From an uncultured Senegalimassilia sp. (GTDB taxonomy: Bacteria > Actinomycetota > Coriobacteriia > Coriobacteriales > Eggerthellaceae), in the NCBI GenBank assembly GCA_934661765.1, contig CAKUJT010000002.1, forward strand, positions 1-64,000: a stretch of DNA of 64,000 nt, in the 5' to 3' direction. A model generated the notes under the pieces. That model was not told the origin of the DNA. It did no database searches and worked only from the letters and a program-made list of their open reading frames with translations. Below are positions 1 through 9,030 of this stretch, piece after piece. The position numbers were made by a program, and so were the translations under genes. Within the stretch, counting starts at the first letter, position 1. Every line of letters starts with the position of its first letter.

Positions 1-104
1 CAGCATGCGCGCATTCGGGCCGTTGCTTACCCAGGTATGAAGATGCCGCCTGAAATTGCAAAACGTCATTTCTGCTGGGCCTATACCCGTTGCAGCTTGT
101 CGTT

Positions 105-1418
105 TTATTTCTTGGCATCGTTTAATGATTTGAACTCATCTACATATGCTTTTGGCACCAACATGGTCAGATGAGTTCCGGTTTCGATATGCTCTTCAGT
201 CAAGATTCTGCAACGCTCGTGAGCCTTCGATACCAAATCACCGCGCTGGTACGGAACAACCACATCAAGGTGCGTGTCTTGAGCGGATGCTACATGAGCG
301 ATCCTATCGATAAGCTGATCTATTCCCTCTCCTGTTTCCGCTGATACGAGTAGCGCATCATAGCGATTAGCCAATGCTTCCTGTTGCTCGATCGCCAACA
401 AATCGCACTTATTGAAAACCAGCACCCTGGGTAAGGTTTGCGCATTGATCTGCTCTAAGACTTCTTCAACAGCCACAATCTGTTCGTCAAATTCGTCAGA
501 AGAGGCATCAACCACATGCAAAATCAAATCCGAGCCGGTGATTTCATCCAACGTAGATTTAAATGCTTCAACCAAGGTTGTCGGAAGCTTCTGAATGAAG
601 CCGACCGTATCGGTTAACGTGATTTCGCGTCCTTCGGGCAGTTCGTATTTTCTTGTAGTGGAGTCGAGCGTTGCAAATAATTTGTCGTATGCAAGCACAT
701 CGGCATTGGTGAGCCGGTTGAGCAAACTTGATTTACCGGCATTGGTATACCCAGCGAGCGAGACCTTGAACATCCCGCTTTCATACCTGCTCTCTCGTTG
801 AACGGCTCGAACTTCAGCCAAATGCGCAAGTTCGCGTTTGATGGTGGTGATACGCTTGCGAACCAATCGACGGTCTACTTCAAGCTGGCTTTCGCCTTCG
901 CCGAATCGACTGCCTACGCCACCGCCCATGCGGTTTGAAGCTAAATGCGACCACATACCGCGAAGTCGAGGGAGCAGATATTGGTTCTGAGCAAGACGAA
1001 CCTGCAAACGTCCTTCTTTGGTTGTTGCATGAAGTGCGAAGATATCCAAGATCAAAGCGGTGCGATCGATGACTTTCAAGTCGCGATCAACGGACTTTTC
1101 CAGGTTTGATTGCTGCGATGGCGTTAACTCGTCATCGAAAATGATCAAATCCGCTCCAGTTGATCGGCAAAGCCGAGAAATCTCCTCCACCTTGCCGCTA
1201 CCCACAAAAGTCCTGGGATTTGGAGAATCAAGCTTTTGGGTTGTAACGGCAACCGTATCCGCTCCTGCAGTATCCGCTAATCGCTCAAGTTCCGCTAATG
1301 AAGATGAGACGTTCCAACGCATGCCGGGTCGTTCGACGCCAACAAGCACGGCCTTTTCCCGTTTCTCTTCAACAGTTGTTTTCGCGCCTTTCACTAAGAC
1401 CGATTGATATTCCGACAT
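105..1418 (-). CDS. hflX: Ribosome-associated GTPase HflX
   Basis: HflX is a translational GTPase that binds the 50S subunit and helps split stalled or hibernating 70S ribosomes. The 437-residue product has the HflX N-terminal domain (about 20-150), the glycine-rich linker with SNRMGGGVGSRFGEGE, then a G domain. G1 is GYTNAGKSS (223-231), G3 is DTVGF (about 270) and G4 is NKCD (about 338). The start is supported by a GGAGAGG Shine-Dalgarno site just upstream. It lies downstream of dapF, as in the miaB-miaA-dapF-hflX order of related bacteria, but a terminator separates the two genes. Length is normal for the family. Confidence 0.97.
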   Translation of the reverse strand: MSEYQSVLVKGAKTTVEEKREKAVLVGVERPGMRWNVSSSLAELERLADTAGADTVAVTTQKLDSPNPRTFVGSGKVEEISRLCRSTGADLIIFDDELTPSQQSNLEKSVDRDLKVIDRTALILDIFALHATTKEGRLQVRLAQNQYLLPRLRGMWSHLASNRMGGGVGSRFGEGESQLEVDRRLVRKRITTIKRELAHLAEVRAVQRESRYESGMFKVSLAGYTNAGKSSLLNRLTNADVLAYDKLFATLDSTTRKYELPEGREITLTDTVGFIQKLPTTLVEAFKSTLDEITGSDLILHVVDASSDEFDEQIVAVEEVLEQINAQTLPRVLVFNKCDLLAIEQQEALANRYDALLVSAETGEGIDQLIDRIAHVASAQDTHLDVVVPYQRGDLVSKAHERCRILTEEHIETGTHLTMLVPKAYVDEFKSLNDAKK

Positions 1419-1502
1419 CGGTAATCCTCTCCGGTGGGTTCAAGCTGAAATGCGTATATTGGAATGGATTACGGCTTGTGCTTGATCTGGTCCCCCAAAA
1501 TG

Positions 1503-1532
1503 AAAACAAGCGCAGGTTCATTCCTGCGCTTG
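1503..1532 (-). terminator. Intrinsic terminator after dapF
   Basis: A perfect 10-bp inverted repeat (1507-1516 with 1523-1532) has a 6-nt loop. On the minus strand it is followed by TTTT. It sits 35 bases past the dapF stop and before hflX, so hflX probably has its own promoter. Confidence 0.75.
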
Positions 1533-1566
1533 TTGATAGTAGCATAATGTATCCGACAACGTGCGG

Positions 1567-2487
1567 CTACAACTCAACGGTTCCCTGGAAGGCTTCCGTG
1601 GCAGAACCTGTCATCATCACATGATCATCGGCATCCCACTTGATATGAAGCGTACCGCCGCGTAATACGACATTGTTCTCTCTAGAAGCACGGCCTGTCA
1701 ATGCCGCTGCCACATTAGTGGCACACGCCCCGGTACCGCAGGCTAGGGTCTCGCCGCAACCGCGTTCAAACACGCGCATCTCAATGGCGTCTTCGCCGAC
1801 GTGAGCAAATTCGACATTGGTTTTCTCGGGGAACGCCGAATGGCTTTCGTAATATGCGCCGATTCGATTCAAATCCAGCGTTGCGAGGCATTTATCGTTC
1901 GCGTTTACGAACAGTTCATCGGGCAGTGTGTTGAAATTCTCGATGAAGCAGATAGCATGCGGATTCCCCATAGAGACACACGTGAAGGCAAACGCCCCCC
2001 AAGGAGATTCGATAGCGCTGTCTTTTACGAAACCTGTACCTTCTTCGGTGTGAGCGTTTACAGGCAAGTCAACAGGTACATCTTGCGGGTCGAGAACAGG
2101 ATGGCCCATATCAACGGTTGCAAAGGTCAACTTGTCATGCTTGTCTACCTCAAAGCTGATCGGTTTCGGACCCGCCAACGTGTCGGCTACGAAGGAGCCA
2201 TCGCTTGCAAGCACGAACCCGCGGTCCACGAGATACTTCGCAAAGCAACGAACTCCGTTACCGCACATTTGAGCTAGCGTGCCATCTGCGTTGATGTAGT
2301 GCATGTATGCAGCACACTCGGAGCGTTTCGAAGGGCGCACCATGATCACGCCATCCGCGCCGATACCGAAATGACGATCGCACAGCAAAGCGACCTGTTC
2401 CTGCGTCAGCTCGATATCTCGTGAAAAATCATCGATGAAAACGAAGTCATTGCCAAGACCGTGAAGCTTAACAAAATCCAATTCCAT
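1567..2487 (-). CDS. dapF: Diaminopimelate epimerase
   Basis: This enzyme converts LL- to meso-diaminopimelate, the lysine precursor and peptidoglycan cross-linking residue. The 306-residue protein has both catalytic cysteines: C75 in QMCGNGVRC and C250 in GCGETLACGTGA. This is the two-base mechanism of the family. An AAAGGAG site lies about 12 bases before the ATG. The gene follows miaA by about 40 bases and is probably cotranscribed with miaB-miaA. dapA and dapB are also in this window (19.3-21.2 kb), so three steps of the pathway are visible. Confidence 0.97.
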   Translation of the reverse strand: MELDFVKLHGLGNDFVFIDDFSRDIELTQEQVALLCDRHFGIGADGVIMVRPSKRSECAAYMHYINADGTLAQMCGNGVRCFAKYLVDRGFVLASDGSFVADTLAGPKPISFEVDKHDKLTFATVDMGHPVLDPQDVPVDLPVNAHTEEGTGFVKDSAIESPWGAFAFTCVSMGNPHAICFIENFNTLPDELFVNANDKCLATLDLNRIGAYYESHSAFPEKTNVEFAHVGEDAIEMRVFERGCGETLACGTGACATNVAAALTGRASRENNVVLRGGTLHIKWDADDHVMMTGSATEAFQGTVEL

Positions 2488-2527
2488 GAGGTTTTATGCA
2501 CGCTCCTTTAACAAGGTTATATATGGG

Positions 2528-3475
2528 CTACAGTGTAGCAATCAAGGTTAATGCTTCATCTGCGAGTGCAGCGGTATCCCCCGAATCTGCGCAAAGCCAA
2601 TGAATCCGCGAATCTTTTCTAAACCACGTGCGCTGACGTTTGGCGTATCGGCACGTGGATACCTTTATGGATTCGATTGCCTCTTCCATGCTGGTTTGGC
2701 CATCAAGTGCAGCAACTATCTCTTTGTATCCGATTGCCTGCGGCGCAGTGATTCCATCACGGAAGCCAGATCCAAGCAAAGTTTCCACTTCCTGGATGAG
2801 TCCGTTGGCTACCATGGAGTCAACACGTGCCCGAATACGTGCGCGTAAAACATCGGGGTCAACCTCTAATCCGAGGAAAATTGCGGGGACCCATTGCGGT
2901 AAGGATTGGAGCCGTTGCTTTTGAACGGCGTAGCTATCTCCCGTTTCAAGCAGTTCGAAAGCACGAACCACGCGTTTGACATCTGCTGGAGGTATCAACT
3001 GGGCGCTCTCTGGGTCACGTTGGTGCAGTTCACTCCACAACCGTTCGGGGCCATGTTCTGCGGCGAATGCATTCCAGTGATTTCGGACCGGATTATCGAT
3101 CTGCTCGCCATCGGGGAACTCATAGGCATCGATGGCTGCGCGTACGTAAAAGCCAGTACCACCAGCCAAAATGCTACGTTTACCCTTTGACTCGATTTCT
3201 ACGAAACTTTGACGCGCATACGCTTGGAATAAAGCCGCAGAGAATGGCTCGCCAGGATCGACCAAATCGAACCCGTAATGGGGCACCAGTCGTTCGCTTG
3301 AGGGAAGTTTGCCCGTCCCAATATCCATGCCGCGGTACACCTGCATGGAGTCGGCGCTTACCACTTCCCCGTCCAATCGCGTTGCGATGAGTTGTGCGAC
3401 ATCGGTCTTTCCCGATGCCGTTGGACCTACCACGCAAATCACGGGCTGCGAGAGAGCTGCTGCCGCCGCGTTCAC
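2528..3475 (-). CDS. miaA: tRNA dimethylallyltransferase
   Basis: MiaA adds a dimethylallyl group to N6 of A37 in tRNAs that read UNN codons, making i6A, the substrate of MiaB encoded just upstream. The frame is open well into miaB. I place the start at a GTG at 3475, 22 bases past the miaB stop and preceded by AAAGG. That gives 315 residues beginning just before the conserved P-loop GPTASGKTD, whereas the longer reading adds 83 unrelated residues. The motif VSADSMQVYRGMDIGTGK and the late IGYKEI segment are typical of the family. Confidence 0.95.
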   Translation of the reverse strand: MNAAAAALSQPVICVVGPTASGKTDVAQLIATRLDGEVVSADSMQVYRGMDIGTGKLPSSERLVPHYGFDLVDPGEPFSAALFQAYARQSFVEIESKGKRSILAGGTGFYVRAAIDAYEFPDGEQIDNPVRNHWNAFAAEHGPERLWSELHQRDPESAQLIPPADVKRVVRAFELLETGDSYAVQKQRLQSLPQWVPAIFLGLEVDPDVLRARIRARVDSMVANGLIQEVETLLGSGFRDGITAPQAIGYKEIVAALDGQTSMEEAIESIKVSTCRYAKRQRTWFRKDSRIHWLCADSGDTAALADEALTLIATL

Positions 3476-3497
3476 GGTTGCAGCAGCCTTTGAGGCA

Positions 3498-4853
3498 TTA
3501 TTCAACGATATCGCCGGCCAAATACCAGGTTTTCGCTTCGTTGATTCGAACGTTGACGATGCTTCCAGCCAGTTGTTCGGGTGTTCTGCCGGCAGGAACC
3601 GGTGCATGAACCGTTTGGTTCTTCGGGCTTTTACCGGCAATAAGCCGTTCGTCGCGCTTCGACGAGCCCTCAACCAAAACTGGGATGGTCGTTCCCAGGT
3701 CAAGCTGGTTCTTTTCGAAAGCATGCGCCTGAACGATATCGACCAGGCGATCGAAACGCTTCTGAATCACCTCATGAGGGGTGTTGTCCTCCATGCTTGC
3801 AGCAGGGGTTCCCTCTCGCTTGGAATAAATAAAGGTAAATACCTGGTGGTATCCGATCTCATCGACCAGACGAGCCGTGTCCATGAAGTCTTTTTCGGTT
3901 TCGCCCGGGAATCCTACGATGATGTCGGTTGACAGGGCGATATCCGGGCAAGCATCGCGCAATTTGCTGACGAGCTGCCGATAATGCGCCGAGGTGTAGC
4001 GACGATTCATCAGCTGCAAAATACGATCCGAGCCGGATTGCGCCGGGAGATGCAGTGCAGGCATAAGCGAACGCAGCGAGCCGAACTGTGCGATAACCTC
4101 ATCGGACAGATCTTTGGGATGGCTGGTGGCGAAGCGCAGACGCTCAATGCCCGTCTCGTCAAGAGCTTTGAGGATTTGAGCGAAACGAGGGCTGCCATAT
4201 AGGTCACGACCATAAGAGTTGACGTTCTGACCGAGCAGCGTGATCTCCTTCACGCCAGCTGCCACATAACGTTCCGCTTCGGCGACGATATCTTCGATTG
4301 GACGCGATTTTTCCCGACCACGTACGTAAGGAACGATGCAATACGTGCAGAAGTTATTGCATCCAATGGTAATGGGAAGCCACGCAGCCCACGAATGCTC
4401 GCGGCTTGTCGGGAGTTCGGTCGGGAAGGAGGAAGAAGCATCGAGCACCTCAACCTGATGACCGCCTTCTTCTATAGCTGCTTGAAGCAGATGCGGCAGC
4501 GAGGCAAGATTATGCGTGCCGAAGACCACATCAAGATGAGGGAGCTTTTCCGTCAGCTCGTCGCCATCGCGTTGGCCGATACAGCCGCCGACCGCGACGA
4601 TCCTCTTGCTCAGCGGGGACCCGCTTCTCACGGGAATGTTCTTCAGCGATGCAACCTGGCCGTACAAACGTGTATCTGCCGCTTCGCGCACGCAGCAGGT
4701 CATGTAGATCAGGATATCGGCTTCCTCAACGGTGTCGACCATAAGTCCGCCGAGGCCTTCGAGCATGCCCGCAATTCGTTCAGAGTCATGCTTGTTCATC
4801 TGGCATCCGAAGGTACGGACGCAAAAGGTCATATTCATGAATGGGGTGTGCAT
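3498..4853 (-). CDS. miaB: tRNA-2-methylthio-N6-dimethylallyladenosine synthase
   Basis: This radical-SAM methylthiotransferase converts i6A37 to ms2i6A37. The first [4Fe-4S] cluster is held by C17, C53 and C91. The radical-SAM cluster is held by C165, C169 and C172 in GCNNFCTYC. A C-terminal TRAM domain ends near EAKTWYLAGDIVE. The 451-residue length is normal, and translation may begin at the ATG six codons further in. It is followed directly by miaA, so both enzymes that modify A37 in succession come from one transcript. RimO and MtaB, two paralogous methylthiotransferases, are elsewhere in the window. Confidence 0.97.
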   Translation of the reverse strand: MHTPFMNMTFCVRTFGCQMNKHDSERIAGMLEGLGGLMVDTVEEADILIYMTCCVREAADTRLYGQVASLKNIPVRSGSPLSKRIVAVGGCIGQRDGDELTEKLPHLDVVFGTHNLASLPHLLQAAIEEGGHQVEVLDASSSFPTELPTSREHSWAAWLPITIGCNNFCTYCIVPYVRGREKSRPIEDIVAEAERYVAAGVKEITLLGQNVNSYGRDLYGSPRFAQILKALDETGIERLRFATSHPKDLSDEVIAQFGSLRSLMPALHLPAQSGSDRILQLMNRRYTSAHYRQLVSKLRDACPDIALSTDIIVGFPGETEKDFMDTARLVDEIGYHQVFTFIYSKREGTPAASMEDNTPHEVIQKRFDRLVDIVQAHAFEKNQLDLGTTIPVLVEGSSKRDERLIAGKSPKNQTVHAPVPAGRTPEQLAGSIVNVRINEAKTWYLAGDIVE

Positions 4854-4904
4854 AGAGGTATGGTTCCGATCGAATCGAGAATGAAAAAGCTAAATGAAAT
4901 AGAG

Positions 4905-5234
4905 CTACTTGCCAAGCGCGGTATCGGCGATTGGCGTGCCGCGCGTATACCGAGGGTCTATGGCAAAGCGAATAGCCGTACGGTACTCGCCGTCGATCAC
5001 GATGTCTGCAAACGAGGGGATGCAGGCGACTTCGATGCCGATAGGCGACAAGAATCCTCGAGAAATAGCGATTGCCTTGACAGCTTGATTCACGGCGCCG
5101 GCGCCGACAGCTTGAATCTCAACGCCAACGCCGTCTTTTACCATGCCGGCAATGGCACCTGCCACTGATGCGGGGGAAGATTTTGAGGAAACTTTCAGGC
5201 ACCCTGACTCCGGGGCTTGTTGTTCGGCATTCAT
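4905..5234 (-). CDS. spoVS: Stage V sporulation protein S (SpoVS) family
   Basis: This is a small Alba-fold protein. In Bacillus spoVS is needed for spore coat and septum steps, but homologues also occur in non-spore-formers, where the role is unknown. The core LKVSSKSSPASVAGAIAGMV followed by VEIQAVGAGAVNQAVKAIAI, and later IDGEYRTAIRF, is characteristic. An AAAGGTG site five bases before the ATG at 5234 fixes the start and gives 109 residues; an upstream in-frame start has no such site. The position beside miaB and two genes from rny matches the Bacillus order rny-ymdB-spoVS-miaB. Confidence 0.93.
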   Translation of the reverse strand: MNAEQQAPESGCLKVSSKSSPASVAGAIAGMVKDGVGVEIQAVGAGAVNQAVKAIAISRGFLSPIGIEVACIPSFADIVIDGEYRTAIRFAIDPRYTRGTPIADTALGK

Positions 5235-5342
5235 GCATTCACCTTTTCGTGTTCTGTTTGACGTGTGTTTCGGCGTATTCAAATGCAAGTTAAATTGTAG
5301 CTATAACGAAATCCGTCCGCAACATGATGTGGAGGGCCTGCG

Positions 5343-6446
5343 CTAAGACTGCATGAGCACGGGTATGGTGATGTGGATAGCATCCTTGCTTACCCTGATG
5401 TGCGGTTCAACGCCCGCATCAAGATAATATGCATCGGCCAACTCTGCGTACGCCTGCGAAACCTGGTGGGCGAAACGGGCAGCATCTTCGTCTGCAACCT
5501 TCAATCCTTTTGCCTGTCGGGGCGTAGCGGCTTTTCTTTGAGTGTCGGCTCCTTCTTTTCCGAGGGTATCGGTTGTTCGTAAGCCTTCGATTTTGATTTT
5601 TGCCAGCAATGGGGATAACGGGGCGATTTGACCATCGAGAATACGCCGAGCAGAACGTTCGGACATCGATAGTCCAAGAGAATCAGCGGTTCGATGAAAC
5701 GCCGGAAGACTCGAGCATGCGGACAGGCGCTTGCATACCGGCAAGCATGGATCGTTCTCACCCGAAAGCCTGTCTTCAGCGGAAAGCTTGCCAAGACCAA
5801 AAGCATACAGCGTTGCCGCGATATCCGTTGAGGACCCGATGAACACATTGACGGCAGCCCGGGATTCAATGGCGAATTCGCACGTGGTTCGCAGGATGTT
5901 CTTCGGGCCGCGCACTGCCACCGTCCCCGTTTCGTTGAGTTCGAACGTCGGAAAACTCGATTGGTCGGTTTTCTCTGGGAGCTTGTTGAGATCCGTTTGA
6001 ATGACGAATGCCGACCCAAGGCCCGAATCTGATGCCGAAATTGATGCAGATTCGGCGTTCACCGCGATGGAATACAAAGCCATGCCGCGACCGTGAACGC
6101 CCCATTTATCCATATGCATGGAGTCAAGCTTTGAGGTGACGCGCGGTTCGAAGACCGTACGCTGCAGGTGCTTCGGAACGCCGTCCCCGTCGTCGATCAT
6201 GACGATTCGCCTAGTTGTTCCTTCGCGGGTACAAGCTACGAAAATATTCGATGCGTGAGCATCGCGTGCATTTCGAAGCATTTCGATGATGATGTCCTCA
6301 GAAGATCGGATATCCTGCGCCGCTTGTCGACGCTCCGCTTCCGAGCTGCGTAAACGAACAAAGCCACCTCCGAGATCGGTTTCGACTCGAAGGTGGCCCT
6401 CTCCGCAAACGTCTTCGATAAACGAGGCAAGATTGCCTTCGCCCAT
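5343..6446 (-). CDS. MutL-like GHKL ATPase of unknown function
   Basis: A 367-residue protein with a GHKL (gyrase/Hsp90/histidine kinase/MutL) ATP-binding fold at residues 45-150. The Mg-binding glutamate and asparagine are in EMLRNARDA (55-63), the ADP-binding loop is DDGDGVP (85-91), and the lid is GVHGRGMALYSI (117-128). A TSKL segment (104-107) just before the lid recalls MutL rather than histidine kinases. The C-terminal half lacks a recognisable MutL transducer, DHp or receiver domain; residues 255-285 could form a helical DNA-binding unit. It lies 15 bases after rny and 108 before spoVS, the place occupied by ymdB in Bacillus. An AAAGG site supports the ATG. Function is not known. Confidence 0.85.
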   Translation of the reverse strand: MGEGNLASFIEDVCGEGHLRVETDLGGGFVRLRSSEAERRQAAQDIRSSEDIIIEMLRNARDAHASNIFVACTREGTTRRIVMIDDGDGVPKHLQRTVFEPRVTSKLDSMHMDKWGVHGRGMALYSIAVNAESASISASDSGLGSAFVIQTDLNKLPEKTDQSSFPTFELNETGTVAVRGPKNILRTTCEFAIESRAAVNVFIGSSTDIAATLYAFGLGKLSAEDRLSGENDPCLPVCKRLSACSSLPAFHRTADSLGLSMSERSARRILDGQIAPLSPLLAKIKIEGLRTTDTLGKEGADTQRKAATPRQAKGLKVADEDAARFAHQVSQAYAELADAYYLDAGVEPHIRVSKDAIHITIPVLMQS

Positions 6447-6461
6447 AGTTGACGCCTTTCG

Positions 6462-8015
6462 TTATTTTGCGATACCGATAGCTCGGCTCTCGCGGATGAC
6501 AACGACTTTGACTTGGCCGGGATACTGCATCTCGTCTTCGATGCGCTTAGCGATATCATGAGCCAAAACAGTGGTCTGAGCCTCGTCGACCACTTCAGGT
6601 TGCACCATAACGCGAACCTCACGGCCAGCCTGGATTGCGTAGGTGCGTTCTACGCCCTTGTAGGAATTAGCGATTTCCTCAAGCTTTTCCAGACGCTTGA
6701 TGTAAGCGTCCAGCGTTTCCTTACGAGCACCGGGACGTGCCGCGGAAACGGCATCGGCGGCTTGCACAAGCACGTCGAGGACGCTGTTGGGCTCGACATC
6801 GTTGTGATGCGCCTCGATCGCATGCACGATGGACGGCTTTTCCCCGAATCGACGAGCAAGATCAGCACCGATTACCGCATGGCTGCCTTCGACCTCGTGG
6901 TCAACTGCTTTGCCAAGGTCATGCAGGAGACCTGCACGCTTTGCCGGAACAGGATCGAGACCAAGCTCGGACGCCATGACTCCGGACAGATACGCGACTT
7001 CAAGCGAGTGATTGAGCACATTCTGACCATACGAGGTACGGTAACGCAAGCGTCCAAGCGTACGCACGAGCTCGGGGTGCAGATCATGGATTCCGGTATC
7101 GAACGCCGCTTGCTCGCCCGCTTCCTGCACGCGTTGGTTCACGAGCTTCTCCGCCTTGCCGAACATCTCTTCGATGCGGGCAGGATGGATACGGCCATCT
7201 GCAATGAGGTTCTCCATGGTCACGCGGCCGATCTCGCGCCGAACCGGGTCGAAGCAGGAGATGGTCACGCACTCCGGCGTGTCGTCAATGATGAGGTTGG
7301 TGCCGGTAAGCTGCTCGAAGGAACGGATGTTGCGACCTTCGCGGCCGATGATGCGGCCCTTTAAATCATCGGAAGGAATATGGATTGCGGAAACGGTGGT
7401 TTCTGCCGTATGGTCTGCAGCTACGCGTTGGATGGCAAGGCTGAGGATGGAACGGGCTTTCTTGTCCGCCTCCGCCTTGGTGCGGGCCTCGGAATCGCGG
7501 ATGATGGCAGCGGACTGATGCGCCACTTCATCTTTGAGCGTATCGAGCAGCTCGGTCTTTGCTTCGTCGGCGGTCATGCCGGCGACTTGCTGCAAGCGAA
7601 GACCGATTTGCTCTTCGGATTCGTCGAGATCGCGCTGACGGCGGTCAAGCTGGCCTTGCATGGAGGAAATCTGATGCTCTCGGGAGTCCAGGGACTTCTC
7701 GCGCGTATCGAGAGACTCCACGCGGCGATCGAGAGACTCTTCGCGCTGGTTCACGCGCTGCTCTGCTGCGCGCACCTCCTTCAAGCGCTCCTTGTTCTCT
7801 GCCTGGGCCTCTTGGCGAAGACGCAATGCTTCGTCCTTGGCTTCGACAACCGCTTCGCGACGCAAAGTTTCCGCCTGGCGTTTTGCGTCTTCGACGACGG
7901 TATGAGCTTCGTCTGCGGCGCGCTGGGCCGTGGATTTGGCAACGAATTTGTTGATGACGAAACCGGCGGCGATGCCGACGACGGCGCCAACGATAAGCCA
8001 AATGATGGATTCCAT
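6462..8015 (-). CDS. rny: Ribonuclease Y
   Basis: RNase Y is the membrane-anchored endoribonuclease that starts mRNA decay in many Gram-positive bacteria. The 517-residue product has an N-terminal membrane helix (about 5-26), a long charged coiled coil (about 30-170), a KH domain with [15 protein letters not shown], and an HD domain with [12 protein letters not shown] as metal ligands. Length and domain order match the family. It is probably cotranscribed with the GHKL ATPase gene downstream. The leader carries a hairpin with a U-run (8073-8094), so early termination before the gene is possible. Confidence 0.98.
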   Translation of the reverse strand: MESIIWLIVGAVVGIAAGFVINKFVAKSTAQRAADEAHTVVEDAKRQAETLRREAVVEAKDEALRLRQEAQAENKERLKEVRAAEQRVNQREESLDRRVESLDTREKSLDSREHQISSMQGQLDRRQRDLDESEEQIGLRLQQVAGMTADEAKTELLDTLKDEVAHQSAAIIRDSEARTKAEADKKARSILSLAIQRVAADHTAETTVSAIHIPSDDLKGRIIGREGRNIRSFEQLTGTNLIIDDTPECVTISCFDPVRREIGRVTMENLIADGRIHPARIEEMFGKAEKLVNQRVQEAGEQAAFDTGIHDLHPELVRTLGRLRYRTSYGQNVLNHSLEVAYLSGVMASELGLDPVPAKRAGLLHDLGKAVDHEVEGSHAVIGADLARRFGEKPSIVHAIEAHHNDVEPNSVLDVLVQAADAVSAARPGARKETLDAYIKRLEKLEEIANSYKGVERTYAIQAGREVRVMVQPEVVDEAQTTVLAHDIAKRIEDEMQYPGQVKVVVIRESRAIGIAK

Positions 8016-8072
8016 GCTTGTCCCCCTTTCGTGTTTGGACGGGTACTGTGGGTTTCATAGGTTCCATTGCAT

Positions 8073-8094
8073 AAAAAATCCCGGCATAACCGGG
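8073..8094 (-). terminator. Hairpin with U-run in the rny leader
   Basis: CCCGG and CCGGG pair around a 5-nt loop and are followed on the minus strand by A and six T residues. It lies about 60 bases upstream of the rny ATG. It also lies downstream of the recX terminator and of AT-rich promoter-like sequence around 8125-8150. It could attenuate rny or end a short separate transcript. Confidence 0.5.
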
Positions 8095-8227
8095 CATGAG
8101 CGTACGTGCGCAACGACTGGACGTATACATTTGTTTATATATTCCAACAGTGCCGTATAAGGCACGATAGCTCAGGCTTGCATTTCATGATAAAGGTTCT
8201 CTTTCAAATGGAAAAGAGCAAGTGAAC

Positions 8228-8260
8228 AAAAAAGCCGGTTCTACAGGAGAAACCGGCTTT
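8228..8260 (-). terminator. Intrinsic terminator after recX
   Basis: A 9-bp stem (8232-8240 with 8251-8259) has a 10-nt loop, with a run of T on the minus strand across 8228-8233. It ends the recA-recX transcript just past the recX stop. Confidence 0.85.
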
Positions 8261-8281
8261 TCGATGTAAAGATGTCGAGAT

Positions 8282-9028
8282 TTAACAGGTTTCGAGGGTG
8301 ATGCAATCATGTTGCTCGGCGAATATCCGGGCAGCCGATGCTGCGACACCTGATTCATAGCCTTTCTGCACGAGCTTTCGATATGCAGCTTCACGGATTC
8401 GTTTGGCTTTCGGAGGTTTAGCGGCAAGGAGGCTCAATGCTCGGGCTAGCTCATCAGGGCCCGAGTCACGGTACAGCGCTTCCTGATACGCTGGGACAGT
8501 TTGAGGATCTATCTCCGCCTGTTCAAGCTCGAACGCAATGCCGCGCAGCCCCTTTCCCTGAGACAGCCTGCTTCGAACCAAAACATCTGCGTAGCGTTCA
8601 TCGCTTACAAGCCCGCAGTCGATTGCCCGCTGCACCGCCTCGGAAGCGATACGATCTTCATACCCGCTTGCCAACAGCCGCTTATACAGCAGGGCGCTGG
8701 CATGTTCGCGGATGCACAGCAATCGCTGAATCTTCGCAAATGCCGAATCCGCTTGATCACGATCGACATCCGATTGCATCATCTGCCCGAAGGGTAGCCC
8801 ATCGTTTTCGGAATCGCCTAAGGTCGTACACCCAGCAAGCCAAGACACTGGCGTTTGCTGGATTTCGTCGATGGCGTCTTCCCTGCACTCGCGCTTGTCG
8901 GGGCGCAAAGGGTTACCATCGATTTTGCGAGAGCAAGCTTCAGGCCGGCCGTATACACCCGAACCATCTTCAATGGCTTTGATCTGCGCTCGCAAATCCG
9001 CAATGCTTTGCGCCCTTGCTTCCTGCAT
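8282..9028 (-). CDS. recX: RecX-family regulator of RecA
   Basis: RecX binds RecA filaments and limits their extension. The conserved three-helix repeats occupy residues 94-235, with LLASGYEDRIASEAVQRAI, then LVSDERYADVLVRSRLSQGKG, and a later KLVQKGYESGVAASA. Roughly the first 90 residues show no RecX similarity and are a low-complexity, cysteine-containing extension. The start codon lies 2 bases past the recA stop, so recA and recX are clearly one unit. A terminator follows. The assignment rests on the repeats and on context; the extension could be partly untranslated if a later start is used. Confidence 0.88.
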   Translation of the reverse strand: MQEARAQSIADLRAQIKAIEDGSGVYGRPEACSRKIDGNPLRPDKRECREDAIDEIQQTPVSWLAGCTTLGDSENDGLPFGQMMQSDVDRDQADSAFAKIQRLLCIREHASALLYKRLLASGYEDRIASEAVQRAIDCGLVSDERYADVLVRSRLSQGKGLRGIAFELEQAEIDPQTVPAYQEALYRDSGPDELARALSLLAAKPPKAKRIREAAYRKLVQKGYESGVAASAARIFAEQHDCITLETC

Positions 9029-9030
9029 GG

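Noticed and set aside
1..104. Possible end or start of another gene at the left edge
   Set aside because: Short open frames exist on both strands, but nothing recognisable can be read from about 100 bases.
3476..3724. N-terminal extension of miaA into miaB
   Set aside because: The extra 83 residues do not match MiaA, and a GTG with AAAGG lies just past the miaB stop.
5343..6446. Sensor histidine kinase as the identity of the GHKL protein
   Set aside because: There is no H-box helix, no membrane segment, no receiver partner, and the lid and TSK motifs resemble MutL rather than kinases.
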